From an uncultured Clostridia bacterium (GTDB taxonomy: Bacteria; Bacillota; Clostridia; Lachnospirales; Cellulosilyticaceae), in the NCBI GenBank assembly GCA_937921505.1, contig CAKZUB010000055.1, positions 1 through 38,081 of the forward strand: a stretch of 38,081 nucleotides of DNA. The letters run 5' to 3'. A model generated the notes under the pieces. It had not been told where the DNA came from, did not search any database, and saw only the letters and a list, made by a program, of their open reading frames with translations. Both the position numbers and the translations under genes were made by a program. Below, piece after piece: positions 18,321 through 24,351 of the stretch; position 1 is the stretch's first letter, and the number at the start of each line of letters is the position of its first letter.

Positions 18321-18749
18321 CTATATCCCTAGTTCTTCCATTTGTCCAGCAATGGTTTCAGCGCTAAACTCTTCTTCATTATAAGCACTCCATCTATTAA
18401 TTGCCCAAACTTCAATACGTGTACTCATACCTATAAATACTATGTCTTTTTCTATCTCAGAATATACCCTTAAATTATTAGGAATAAGTATTCTTCCTTG
18501 CTTATCAGTACTACACTCTATTGCTCCTGATAAAAAGAAGCGTACAAACTTTCTTGCTTGTGTATTAGTTAGTGGGAGTTGTTTAAGCTTTTGTTCAAAG
18601 AGAGTCCATTCAGAGAAAGGATAGATAAATAAACATCCATCTAATCCTTTAGTCAAAATAAAAGTTTCTCCTAACTTTTCTCTGTATTTAACTGGTACAA
18701 TAACTCTTCCCTTTTCATCTAAACTATGTCTATACTCTCCAATAAACAC
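18321..18749 (-). CDS. mraZ: Transcriptional regulator MraZ
   Basis: AbrB-fold DNA-binding protein that forms rings and controls the division cluster. Two tandem half-domains each carry the DxxGR signature (DEKGRVIVP near residue 11 and DKQGRILIP near residue 81). [11 protein letters not shown] is the standard N-terminus, and 142 aa the standard length. The start codon is GTG 18749 and no normal ribosome site precedes it; the short leader is filled by the repeat array listed separately. In Escherichia coli and Mycoplasma MraZ binds direct repeats upstream of its own gene, so autoregulation is expected here. Confidence 0.97.
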   Translation of the reverse strand: MFIGEYRHSLDEKGRVIVPVKYREKLGETFILTKGLDGCLFIYPFSEWTLFEQKLKQLPLTNTQARKFVRFFLSGAIECSTDKQGRILIPNNLRVYSEIEKDIVFIGMSTRIEVWAINRWSAYNEEEFSAETIAGQMEELGI

Positions 18750-18752
18750 TTA

Positions 18753-18789
18753 CCACTTCACTCCACTTCTACCCACTTCACACCATTTT
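18753..18789 (-). promoter_or_regulatory. MraZ-type operator: direct repeats with 10-bp period
   Basis: Reading the minus strand, GAAGTGG occurs three times exactly 10 bp apart (plus-strand positions 18753-18759, 18763-18769, 18773-18779), with a fourth weaker copy AAAATGG at 18783-18789. Spacing of one helical turn and the GTGG core match known MraZ boxes. The array fills the leader between the inferred transcription start (about 18788) and the mraZ start codon. Confidence 0.8.
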
Positions 18790-18794
18790 CTTAT

Positions 18795-18823
18795 ATTTTA
18801 TGCTTTTCTAGCATAAATTTCAA
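18795..18823 (-). promoter_or_regulatory. Sigma-A promoter of the division cluster
   Basis: Minus strand TTGAAA (18818-18823), 17-bp spacer, TAAAAT (18795-18800). The start of transcription would fall near 18788, at the edge of the MraZ repeat array. A 5-bp inverted repeat ATGCT/AGCAT lies in the spacer (18800-18814); its role is unknown. Confidence 0.7.
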
Positions 18824-18863
18824 GCTAAATTCAAATAAATTATTAATTTATTTATTTTAAGAT

Positions 18864-18896
18864 AAAAAAAAGACCAACCTATTGCTTAGGTTAGTC
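18864..18896 (-). terminator. Rho-independent terminator after the Spo0E-like gene
   Basis: Arms 18872-18881 and 18887-18896 pair over 10 bp with one mismatch. On the minus strand the hairpin is followed by eight T. It lies 20 bp beyond the stop of the 53-aa gene at 18916 and insulates that gene and lgt from the division cluster. Confidence 0.85.
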
Positions 18897-18915
18897 CTAA
18901 ATAATCTTTTAAAGA

Positions 18916-19077
18916 TTAATTATTATTGAGATTTCTATAATATTTTACAATTTCTTTATCTAACTTCAAGCTAAGCATGTAGGCTGGTTTAGTATTATAC
19001 CTTGAACCTCCGGTTGTCCCTAAAAGTCTGTTTAAATTTTCTTGCATAAATGAGATATTCTTTTTCATTTCTTTCAT
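18916..19077 (-). CDS. Spo0E-like aspartyl-phosphate phosphatase, 53 aa
   Basis: A 53-residue protein with a proper ribosome site (AAGGGGGA, 9 nt before ATG 19077), its own promoter and its own terminator. The sequence begins MKEMKKNISFMQENLNRLL and ends with LSLKLDKEIVKYYRN. The C-terminal helix matches the Spo0E family motif S-x-x-L-D (usually SQELDxLI), preceded by the expected first helix and a loop, making a two-helix hairpin. Members of this family dephosphorylate Spo0A~P and so restrain sporulation. The canonical Gln-Glu of SQELD are replaced by Leu-Lys, so activity is uncertain. The family assignment is by motif and size only. Confidence 0.7.
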   Translation of the reverse strand: MKEMKKNISFMQENLNRLLGTTGGSRYNTKPAYMLSLKLDKEIVKYYRNLNNN

Positions 19078-19093
19078 ATCAAATCCCCCTTAA

Positions 19094-19129
19094 AAATAAA
19101 ACAAATAAAACAAATAAAGTAAATAAAGT
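19094..19129. repeat. Four tandem 9-bp repeats in the leader of the Spo0E-like gene
   Basis: AAATAAAAC twice, then AAATAAAGT twice, head to tail without gaps on the plus strand, followed by a partial copy. The array lies between the promoter at 19151-19179 and the ribosome site of the Spo0E-like gene, so it is transcribed as an unstructured U-rich leader. Confidence 0.9.
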
Positions 19130-19150
19130 AAAATAATTTGTATATTACTT

Positions 19151-19179
19151 ATTATAATATCTTATATGGAAGAAATCAA
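19151..19179 (-). promoter_or_regulatory. Sigma-A promoter of the Spo0E-like gene
   Basis: Minus strand TTGATT (19174-19179), 17 bp, TATAAT (19151-19156). Transcription would start near 19144, giving a leader of about 67 nt. No terminator is visible after lgt (stop at 19208), so read-through from lgt is also possible. Confidence 0.7.
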
Positions 19180-19207
19180 CATTTATTCTCATTTTTTGGA
19201 TAATTTA

Positions 19208-20056
19208 TCACCTTTTAGAAGCATTTCGACAGAATTTTATTCCAGTTATTCCCATAATTATTGACAAAATGGCAACTATCTGTGAAATAGGCATTTGTGT
19301 AGATCCAAATAGCAATTGATCTGTCCTTAACCCCTCTACCCAAAATCGCCCTACCCCATAACCTACTAAATAAAGTAAAAAGATCTCGCCATAGGCTTTT
19401 CTATGTTTTCTATAAATAAGCAATAAGATAAGAAGCCCAATGTTCCAACACGATTCATAAAGAAAAGTAGGATGTACTTGAATATACTGCTCTCCAAAAG
19501 CTATTTGCAGATTGTTTAATATGCCTTCTGATAAGGGGAGTTTTGCTTCTGTCTTCAATATCCTCATTGCAAGCAAATTATTCGTATAGTCCCCAAAAGC
19601 TTCTTTATTAACAAAATTCCCATATCTTCCAATAGCTTGACCCAATATTAAGCCATATGTCGCACAATCTGCAAATACCCAAAAATTGGTTTTCTTTTTA
19701 CGCGTATAAATGACCGCAACAATAATAGATACAATAATCCCTCCATATATCGCTAGTCCTCCTTGCCTAATGTTAAATATTTCAAGTAAGTTATCTCTGT
19801 AATACTCAAAGTTGAAAATAACATAATACATGCGTGCACCAATAAGTGCAAAAATAATATTATATAAAATAAAGTCGATCATAATGTCTGAATCTAAACC
19901 TTCTCGGCGTGCTATATAGCTTGCTAACATAGTCCCTAATAAAATACCTGTTGTAATAATGAGTCCATACCAATAAATAGAGACTCCAAATATTTCAAAT
20001 GCAGTAGAATTAATATTAAATTGAAGATTAAGATGCGGAAAATATATATTTGGCAT
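19208..20056 (-). CDS. lgt: Prolipoprotein diacylglyceryl transferase Lgt
   Basis: Polytopic membrane enzyme that attaches diacylglycerol from phosphatidylglycerol to the lipobox cysteine of prolipoproteins, the first step of lipoprotein maturation. Hydrophobic segments run throughout. The Lgt signature is GRYGNFVNKEAFGD, and the conserved HPTFLYES and GRFWVEGLRTDQL segments are present. ATG 20056 has AGGAGG 6 nt upstream and gives 282 aa; 12 extra codons in the open frame upstream have no ribosome site. A sigma-A promoter lies just upstream, and the gene diverges from the 55-aa plus-strand gene. Confidence 0.96.
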   Translation of the reverse strand: MPNIYFPHLNLQFNINSTAFEIFGVSIYWYGLIITTGILLGTMLASYIARREGLDSDIMIDFILYNIIFALIGARMYYVIFNFEYYRDNLLEIFNIRQGGLAIYGGIIVSIIVAVIYTRKKKTNFWVFADCATYGLILGQAIGRYGNFVNKEAFGDYTNNLLAMRILKTEAKLPLSEGILNNLQIAFGEQYIQVHPTFLYESCWNIGLLILLLIYRKHRKAYGEIFLLYLVGYGVGRFWVEGLRTDQLLFGSTQMPISQIVAILSIIMGITGIKFCRNASKR

Positions 20057-20080
20057 AACATTCCTCCTTTTTATCCTAAT

Positions 20081-20109
20081 ATTATATTGCATTTATAGCC
20101 TGATGTAAA
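20081..20109 (-). promoter_or_regulatory. Sigma-A promoter of lgt
   Basis: Minus strand TTTACA (20104-20109), 17 bp, TATAAT (20081-20086), about 25 bp before the lgt start codon. The match is 5 of 6 and 6 of 6 with the ideal spacer. Confidence 0.7.
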
Positions 20110-20188
20110 TGTCTATGCTGACTAAGAATAATTATGTCCTTATTTATCTATAATAAGCATGTAGCATTTCATATAAGGAGGTTATATA

Positions 20189-20356
20189 ATGATATCAAAA
20201 GCAAGACATTATCGTGTGGTATCCAGAAATAAAAACTCTTCTGGGAAACCTATTGTATCTATTAACGAAAGTAACATTTTACCTTTATTTTCTTTTGTTT
20301 TCGTCTTATGGATTTTTGGTATTCTAATAGGCTATATATTATCGCATAATAAATAA
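20189..20356 (+). CDS. Small single-pass membrane protein of unknown function, 55 aa
   Basis: I do not recognise this protein. ATG 20189 follows AAGGAGG at 7 nt, one of the best ribosome sites in the window, so translation is likely. The first 30 residues are polar and basic (MISKARHYRVVSRNKNSSG). A single hydrophobic helix follows at about 31-51 (LPLFSFVFVLWIFGILIGYI) with a short tail LSHNK, giving a tail-anchored layout with the N-terminus in the cytoplasm. The last seven codons and the stop lie inside a 31-bp perfect inverted repeat. Upstream is the divergent lgt, downstream is ychF on the same strand. Confidence 0.75.
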   Translation: MISKARHYRVVSRNKNSSGKPIVSINESNILPLFSFVFVLWIFGILIGYILSHNK

Positions 20357-20400
20357 AACTGCATTTTATTGCAGTTTTATTTATTATGCGATAATATATA
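20333..20400 (+). terminator. 31-bp perfect hairpin overlapping the end of the 55-aa gene
   Basis: Arm 20333-20363 is the exact reverse complement of arm 20370-20400, with a 6-nt loop. The inner part (ACTGCA, loop, TGCAGT, then TTTATTT) looks like a normal intrinsic terminator. The outer 20 bp or so are far longer than termination needs and copy the coding sequence for the last residues of the upstream gene in inverted orientation. Confidence 0.85.
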
Positions 20401-20522
20401 GAATGTAATAATATATCATATATGTATGCAGAAAATAGGATGATGCTATCATTTCAATAGTAAGAACTGGATAAAATGATCAGCACATAAACGTTTATTT
20501 GCTTTAAGGAAGGATGAATTAT

Positions 20523-21617
20523 ATGAAACTCGGAATCGTTGGGCTTCCTAACGTAGGAAAAAGCACTTTGTTTAATGCATTAACTCAGGCAGGCGCAGAG
20601 TCTGCTAACTATCCATTTTGTACTATTGAACCAAATGTTGGGGTAGTTGCTGTTCCTGATGAAAGACTTGGGGTACTTGAAAAAATGTATCAGTCCCAAA
20701 AGGTTGTTCCTGCTATTGTTGAATTTGTTGATATAGCTGGTTTAATCAAAGGGGCAAGTAAAGGTGAGGGGCTCGGTAATCAATTTTTATCTCATATCAG
20801 AGAAGTAGATGCTATTGTACAAGTTGTAAGATGTTTTGAAAATGAAAATATTGTTCATGTAGATAAAACTGTTAATCCTATTCGAGATATTGAAACGATT
20901 AACATAGAGCTTGCATTTGCGGATATGGATGTTCTTGAGAGAAGAATTTCGAAAACGAGTAAAACAGCAAAGTCTGATAAAACTTTAGCAAGAGAACTTG
21001 AAATATTACAAAAAGTTTATCAAACATTAGAAGAAGGAAAATCCGTAAGAACATTATTCGGTGAGGATGCGGATACAGATTTATTTATCAAATCCCTAGG
21101 TCTTATCACTACAAAACCTGTATTATACGCTGCAAATATTTCTGAAAGTGATCTCATTGAAAAGGTCGAAAATGATTATGTTAAGCAAGTTCGTACTTTT
21201 GCACAAAGCGAAGGTTCAGAAGTTTTTGTAGTCTGTGCTCAGATCGAACAAGAACTCTCAGATTTACCACCTGATGAAAAAGAGCTTTTTCTAGAAGACC
21301 TAAACATTTCTTCCACAGGATTTGATAGACTAATAGCTTCTAGTTATAAGCTACTAGGTCTCATCAGTTACTTAACAGCAGGTCCACAAGAAGTAAGGGC
21401 TTGGACCATTACTGTAGGAACAAAAGCACCAGAAGCTGCTGGTAAAATCCATTCAGATTTTGAAAGAGGATTTATACGTGCTGAAATTGTTAATTTCAAT
21501 GATTTAGTCAACTCTGGTACTTATACAGCTGCTAAAGAAAAAGGCCTCGTACGCTTAGAAGGCAAGGAGTATGTTGTAAAAGATGGTGATATTATACTCT
21601 TTAGATTTAATGTTTAG
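20523..21617 (+). CDS. ychF: Redox-regulated ATPase YchF/Ola1
   Basis: Obg-family P-loop ATPase that associates with ribosomes and binds ATP rather than GTP. P-loop GLPNVGKST at the N-terminus, switch region NYPFCTIEPNVG, Walker B DIAGLIKGASKGEGLGNQFL, and a C-terminal TGS domain (from about 280: FTVGTKAPEAAGKIHSDFERGFIRAE is the region, ending GDIILFRFNV). In place of the NKxD specificity motif it has YAANISES, in line with the family's ATP preference. I choose ATG 20523 (GGAAGG at 9 nt), which gives the family start MKLGIVGLP and 364 aa; an ATG three codons earlier abuts the ribosome site. Confidence 0.97.
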   Translation: MKLGIVGLPNVGKSTLFNALTQAGAESANYPFCTIEPNVGVVAVPDERLGVLEKMYQSQKVVPAIVEFVDIAGLIKGASKGEGLGNQFLSHIREVDAIVQVVRCFENENIVHVDKTVNPIRDIETINIELAFADMDVLERRISKTSKTAKSDKTLARELEILQKVYQTLEEGKSVRTLFGEDADTDLFIKSLGLITTKPVLYAANISESDLIEKVENDYVKQVRTFAQSEGSEVFVVCAQIEQELSDLPPDEKELFLEDLNISSTGFDRLIASSYKLLGLISYLTAGPQEVRAWTITVGTKAPEAAGKIHSDFERGFIRAEIVNFNDLVNSGTYTAAKEKGLVRLEGKEYVVKDGDIILFRFNV

Positions 21618-21732
21618 TAAATGATAAAAATACTTCCTAATTACTATTCTTATTCAACTGGAAAAATTTCATAGCATAAAACAAGCTTTTATAAACAAGA
21701 ATAAGATTAGAAAACAAAAAGGAGGTATTAAA

Positions 21733-21924
21733 ATGCACCTAAATACAAGAGATACTGTTTTGAAAAAACTTTTAGATGCTCAAGAAAATGTACGTGATTA
21801 TGAATCATTTTCTAAGCGATTAGATGATGATGAAGTTGCCAATGTATTTAAAGAGTTTGCTGAAGAATCTGGTCTTCAGGCACAGAAACTACAAGAAATT
21901 CTTAGCAAGTATGAAAATAGGTAA
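21733..21924 (+). CDS. Small helical protein of unknown function, 63 aa
   Basis: ATG 21733 follows AAAAAGGAGG at 7 nt. The protein is charged and predicted to form two long helices. The segment DDEVANVFKEFAEESGLQAQKL resembles the second half of ferritin-like/rubrerythrin helices (where E-x-x-H ligands sit), but the expected metal-binding His is Gln, so a metal centre is doubtful. No signal peptide. It follows ychF by 115 bp and is convergent with ytfJ. Its last five codons and stop form one arm of a 32-bp perfect hairpin, and a decayed inverted copy of its 3' end lies beyond (21958-22013). Confidence 0.75.
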   Translation: MHLNTRDTVLKKLLDAQENVRDYESFSKRLDDDEVANVFKEFAEESGLQAQKLQEILSKYENR

Positions 21925-21975
21925 AAAATAAGAGCATGACTTCCATGCTCTTATTTTTTACCTATTTTCATACTT
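21907..21975. terminator. 32-bp perfect hairpin, bidirectional terminator between convergent genes
   Basis: Arm 21907-21938 is the exact reverse complement of arm 21944-21975, with a 5-nt loop. The core AAAAAATAAGAGCATG / CATGCTCTTATTTTTT gives a U tract in both directions and can end both the 63-aa gene (plus) and ytfJ (minus). The outer part of the left arm is coding sequence; the right arm appears to come from an inverted copy of the same gene end. Confidence 0.9.
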
Positions 21976-22013
21976 AAGAGTAAATATTTGTTGTAAATTT
22001 TTTATATACCTCC
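21958..22013 (-). pseudogene. Decayed inverted copy of the 63-aa gene's 3' end
   Basis: On the minus strand this stretch reads, in frame and to a stop, NLQQIFTLKYENR. The 63-aa gene ends KLQEILSKYENR, so the two agree apart from conservative changes and one extra residue. Just upstream is GGAGGTATATAAAA (about 22000-22013), like the GGAGGTATTAAAA before the intact gene. This suggests an inverted duplication that lost its middle. The first six residues of similarity lie outside the perfect hairpin arm, so they are not explained by terminator pairing alone. The similarity is short and could in part be chance in A/T-rich DNA. Confidence 0.5.
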
Positions 22014-22042
22014 ATAAAGCAAGAAATTCTATTTTGATATAA

Positions 22043-22501
22043 TTATTCTTCCAAGTTATGATAATCACTTGTCATTTCTGTTTTATCTTTTTGCTGTGAC
22101 TTCTGGGTTTCTCCCGTAAACTTAGCCATAAAATCAGGCACTTTAGAAATGAGTCCAGGGATCATATCAATAAGCTTTGTAACACTATCTTGCCCTTTAA
22201 TATTAATAAGCTGTGTTGTTCCATTTTGGATAACAAGCATAGCACTTGGTGTAATTTTAGCTCCTAATCCACCTGCTCCAGCATCTGTTTCTCCATCTAC
22301 TTTTTTCTCTTTTTCTTTATTTCTCTCCGTAAATTTTGAACTTGCTGTCGTTCCAGCAGCAACCCCAAAACTTACATCAACTAATGGTACTAAAATAGTA
22401 CCCTCAATATGAATAGGCTCTCCTACCACTGTTTTAGTTGTAATAAAGTTTTCTAGTTTTCCGACTAACGCATCAAAATTTTGACTAAGTTTTTGGTCCA
22501 T
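22043..22501 (-). CDS. ytfJ: GerW/YtfJ family sporulation protein
   Basis: Family of forespore proteins linked to spore germination in Bacillus (YtfJ/GerW). The N-terminal half has NFDALVGKLENFITTKTVVGEPIHIEGT and the family block VSFGVAAG. A glycine-rich stretch (GAGGLGAKITPSAMLVI) follows, and the C-terminus is polar and acidic. Length 152 aa is typical. ATG 22501 follows AAAGGA at 8 nt, and the upstream DUF2953 gene stops 1 nt before it, so the two are translationally coupled. The same DUF2953-ytfJ pair occurs in Bacillus (ytfI-ytfJ), which supports both calls. It ends facing the bidirectional hairpin at 21907-21975. Confidence 0.93.
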   Translation of the reverse strand: MDQKLSQNFDALVGKLENFITTKTVVGEPIHIEGTILVPLVDVSFGVAAGTTASSKFTERNKEKEKKVDGETDAGAGGLGAKITPSAMLVIQNGTTQLINIKGQDSVTKLIDMIPGLISKVPDFMAKFTGETQKSQQKDKTEMTSDYHNLEE

Positions 22502-22502
22502 T

Positions 22503-23249
22503 TTAATTTTCCTTTCTTATTTTAAGTAACAATTGAATGTATTCTCTTACTTCTTTGTTGATTATAAAACCAATAAAAATATTGACAAGCAAAATGAGCT
22601 TAAACCTTCCTTTTGCTGAAAAGCTTCCCCATAAGCCTTCTTCATCATAGTTGCCTTCAATGATACCATATTTATAATACCATGGATACAAAAGTGTTAT
22701 TTGAGCTATTAGTTCACCTGTATCTGCTGGATTCTCCTTACCAACAGTAAACTCAAAATGGATCTGGTAAGGTTTAAAACACTTTAATAGCCTTCTTAGC
22801 GTTGTAAGCGTTTTTTTTAGAAAGATTGAGAATCTTTTATCCAAAAACAACTCTTTAACCGTGATCATTTGTGTTATAAATGGTTGCCAACCTATCTTTT
22901 TATGAACTGTTTCTTCAACAATTTCCTCTGATAAATATGGTGTATTATCTGCTGCTTGGTGTGCTTTATTCTCTACCACTTTTTCAAAATCCTTAATATG
23001 TTTATCATAAATTATAAAGCCAAACAATTTAATTTTACTCTCCTGAACACCCTCTTCTAACAACCATTTCATTTCTATAATCCTTAATAGATTTATTTTA
23101 CAACAACAAGAGGTTGTTTCATAATGGCTATAGAAACAATCATATTTAATAGGTGCTAATAATAAGAAGATCAAAATAAAAGCTAGACATAAAAATATAA
23201 TTAGCATGATTAATAGAGTTACTTTTATTATTAGCCATAAAATACTCAT
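22503..23249 (-). CDS. DUF2953 domain membrane protein (YtfI-like)
   Basis: An N-terminal transmembrane helix (about 7-33, SILWLIIKVTLLIMLIIFLCLAF as its region) is followed by a soluble domain with the family features PIKYD near the helix and the C-terminal part FEFTVGKENPADTGELIAQI, YPWYYKYG and EGNYDEEGLWGSFSAKGRFKL. A second hydrophobic stretch lies near residue 225. Function is unknown; it is paired with ytfJ in spore-formers, so a sporulation role is likely but unproven. I choose ATG 23249 (GGGGTG at 4 nt), 248 aa; the frame also has an ATG four codons upstream overlapping that ribosome site. It begins 15 bp after the 97-aa gene. Confidence 0.85.
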   Translation of the reverse strand: MSILWLIIKVTLLIMLIIFLCLAFILIFLLLAPIKYDCFYSHYETTSCCCKINLLRIIEMKWLLEEGVQESKIKLFGFIIYDKHIKDFEKVVENKAHQAADNTPYLSEEIVEETVHKKIGWQPFITQMITVKELFLDKRFSIFLKKTLTTLRRLLKCFKPYQIHFEFTVGKENPADTGELIAQITLLYPWYYKYGIIEGNYDEEGLWGSFSAKGRFKLILLVNIFIGFIINKEVREYIQLLLKIRKEN

Positions 23250-23264
23250 TATACACCCCATCTA

Positions 23265-23558
23265 TTATGTTTTTATCATATCATAACTTATTGTTTGTAA
23301 ATTATATAACTCATTAATTAGTTTCCCCACATAATTTATTGCTGTTTCTTTTGTTTTTGCTACACCTATTAAATAACATGGTTTATAACGATAATTTAAA
23401 TGCTGACTTTCAACAATATCAAAAAGGAAATCATTTTGATAAGATGTACACACAAAGTAGAAATGTGTTTTACATTTATTACTTGTCCTTAGCTGTAACT
23501 TTTTTAATTTGTTAAACTTTGTTCCTTTTTCAATCCATAAATACTTTGATATCTTCAT
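23265..23558 (-). CDS. Hypothetical protein, 97 aa
   Basis: Not recognised. Lysine-rich alpha/beta-looking protein with no membrane segment or signal peptide. The N-terminal third is basic (KGTKFNKLKKLQLRTSNKCK), a central part is aromatic (HFYFVCTSYQNDFLFDIV), and the C-terminal part suggests a helix (TKETAINYVGKLINELYNL). The ribosome site is weak (AGGG about 12 nt from ATG). A promoter is visible upstream, and the gene is directly followed by DUF2953-ytfJ, so it heads that small operon. In relatives scpA/scpB often stand before this pair, but this protein resembles neither. Confidence 0.6.
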   Translation of the reverse strand: MKISKYLWIEKGTKFNKLKKLQLRTSNKCKTHFYFVCTSYQNDFLFDIVESQHLNYRYKPCYLIGVAKTKETAINYVGKLINELYNLQTISYDMIKT

Positions 23559-23614
23559 AAAATAATAGTCCCTAACTTTTTAACTTTTTTATAATATTGA
23601 CTTTAATTTTCTAT

Positions 23615-23644
23615 ATTATACCATATACTCCGTTATTTTGACTA
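23615..23644 (-). promoter_or_regulatory. Promoter of the 97-aa/DUF2953/ytfJ operon
   Basis: Minus strand TGGTATAAT gives an extended -10 (TATAAT at 23615-23620, TG two bases upstream), with a weak -35 TAGTCA (23639-23644) at 18 bp. It lies about 57 bp before the first gene. Confidence 0.55.
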
Positions 23645-23921
23645 TAAATACCTTTAACTTAGATATTTATTTTCTAACTGTAGATTTCACATTTTAAATA
23701 CAGATTGGTTATATGATATATATTGTAAAATTATTATGACAAATAATCTTGTATAAATGGATAAGTTAAGTTTATATCTTGATTCTCTGCAGTGATTTTT
23801 CCAATTTAAATTGTCCTTTGGTTATGATTCCCTTATATGAAAAATTAATACTCATCCTACAAATTAAGTAAATTATTATATAGCCGTAATATAACATTTG
23901 AATATTCAGTCTTTTATTTTT
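23645..23921. other. Intergenic stretch without a supported gene
   Basis: About 280 bp of A/T-rich DNA between the promoter above and the rnpB terminator. The longest thing I see is a 27-codon minus-strand frame at 23772-23855 (MSINFSYKGIITKGQ...) with only a poor ribosome site; it could be a gene remnant. No hairpin, repeat or RNA motif stands out. Confidence 0.6.
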
Positions 23922-23955
23922 AAAAAAAAGCAGAGTTCTTATCCTCTGTTTTTTT
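23922..23955 (-). terminator. Terminator of rnpB
   Basis: CAGAG (23931-23935) and CTCTG (23944-23948) form a short stem flanked by A and T runs. On the minus strand it is followed by eight T. It lies 6 bp past the 3' end of the RNase P RNA. Confidence 0.8.
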
Positions 23956-23961
23956 AATGTT

Positions 23962-24313
23962 GTTAACCAAATCTTTACGCCGAGTTCTGTATTTGACAGT
24001 CATCTATCTACGCCTATAGTTACCTATAGGCTCTAGCAACCTACCCAAGGCATAGCGAGCAGCTATTAATCGCCTTTCTATACGGTCTTGCTCCAGGTGG
24101 GGTTTACATAGCTCCTTTAGTCACCTAAAGGACGGTGAGCTCTTACCTCACCTTTCCATCCTTTCCTATCTCACGATAGGTGGTTTATTTCTGTTGCACT
24201 TTCCTTAAAGTTGCCTCCACTGGGGGTTATCCAGCACCTTGCTCTATGGAGCTCGGACGTTCCTCAAGTATTTTCTTTCGAAAGCATACTTGCGACTGTC
24301 TGACTTACTTAAC
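23962..24313 (-). ncRNA. rnpB: RNase P RNA (catalytic subunit), bacterial type A-like
   Basis: About 352 nt. Recognised from the conserved blocks on the minus strand: GAGGAACGTCCGAGCTCC (5' part, P4 region), GTGCAACAGAAA, GGAAAGGTG, the AAACCCCACCTGGAGCAAG block, GGTAGGTTGCTAGAGCC, and ACAGAACTCGGCGTAA at the 3' end. Ends are set by the P1 helix: GTTAAGTAAGTC (24302-24313) pairs with GATTTGGTTAAC (23962-23973) over 12 positions with one mismatch. The RNA cleaves the 5' leader from pre-tRNA together with the RnpA protein. P4 carries a compensated sequence change, discussed in the findings. Short open frames across this stretch are not genes. Confidence 0.97.
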
Positions 24314-24322
24314 AACTTTTAT

Positions 24323-24351
24323 ACAATATCACATTACGCCTTTTTTGTCAA
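24323..24351 (-). promoter_or_regulatory. Sigma-A promoter of rnpB
   Basis: Minus strand TTGACA (24346-24351), 17 bp, TATTGT (24323-24328) preceded by TGA, an extended -10. The -35 directly abuts the stop codon of the upstream kinase gene. Transcription would start close to 24315, which agrees with the P1-defined 5' end of the RNA. Confidence 0.8.

Noticed and set aside
18800..18814. 5-bp inverted repeat ATGCT/AGCAT in the mraZ promoter spacer as an operator
   Set aside because: Too short to separate from chance in A/T-rich DNA; the direct repeats downstream explain regulation better.
23772..23855. 27-codon minus-strand frame in the rnpB-97 aa gap
   Set aside because: Poor ribosome site, no recognisable motif and too short to support; mentioned only in the intergenic entry as a possible remnant.
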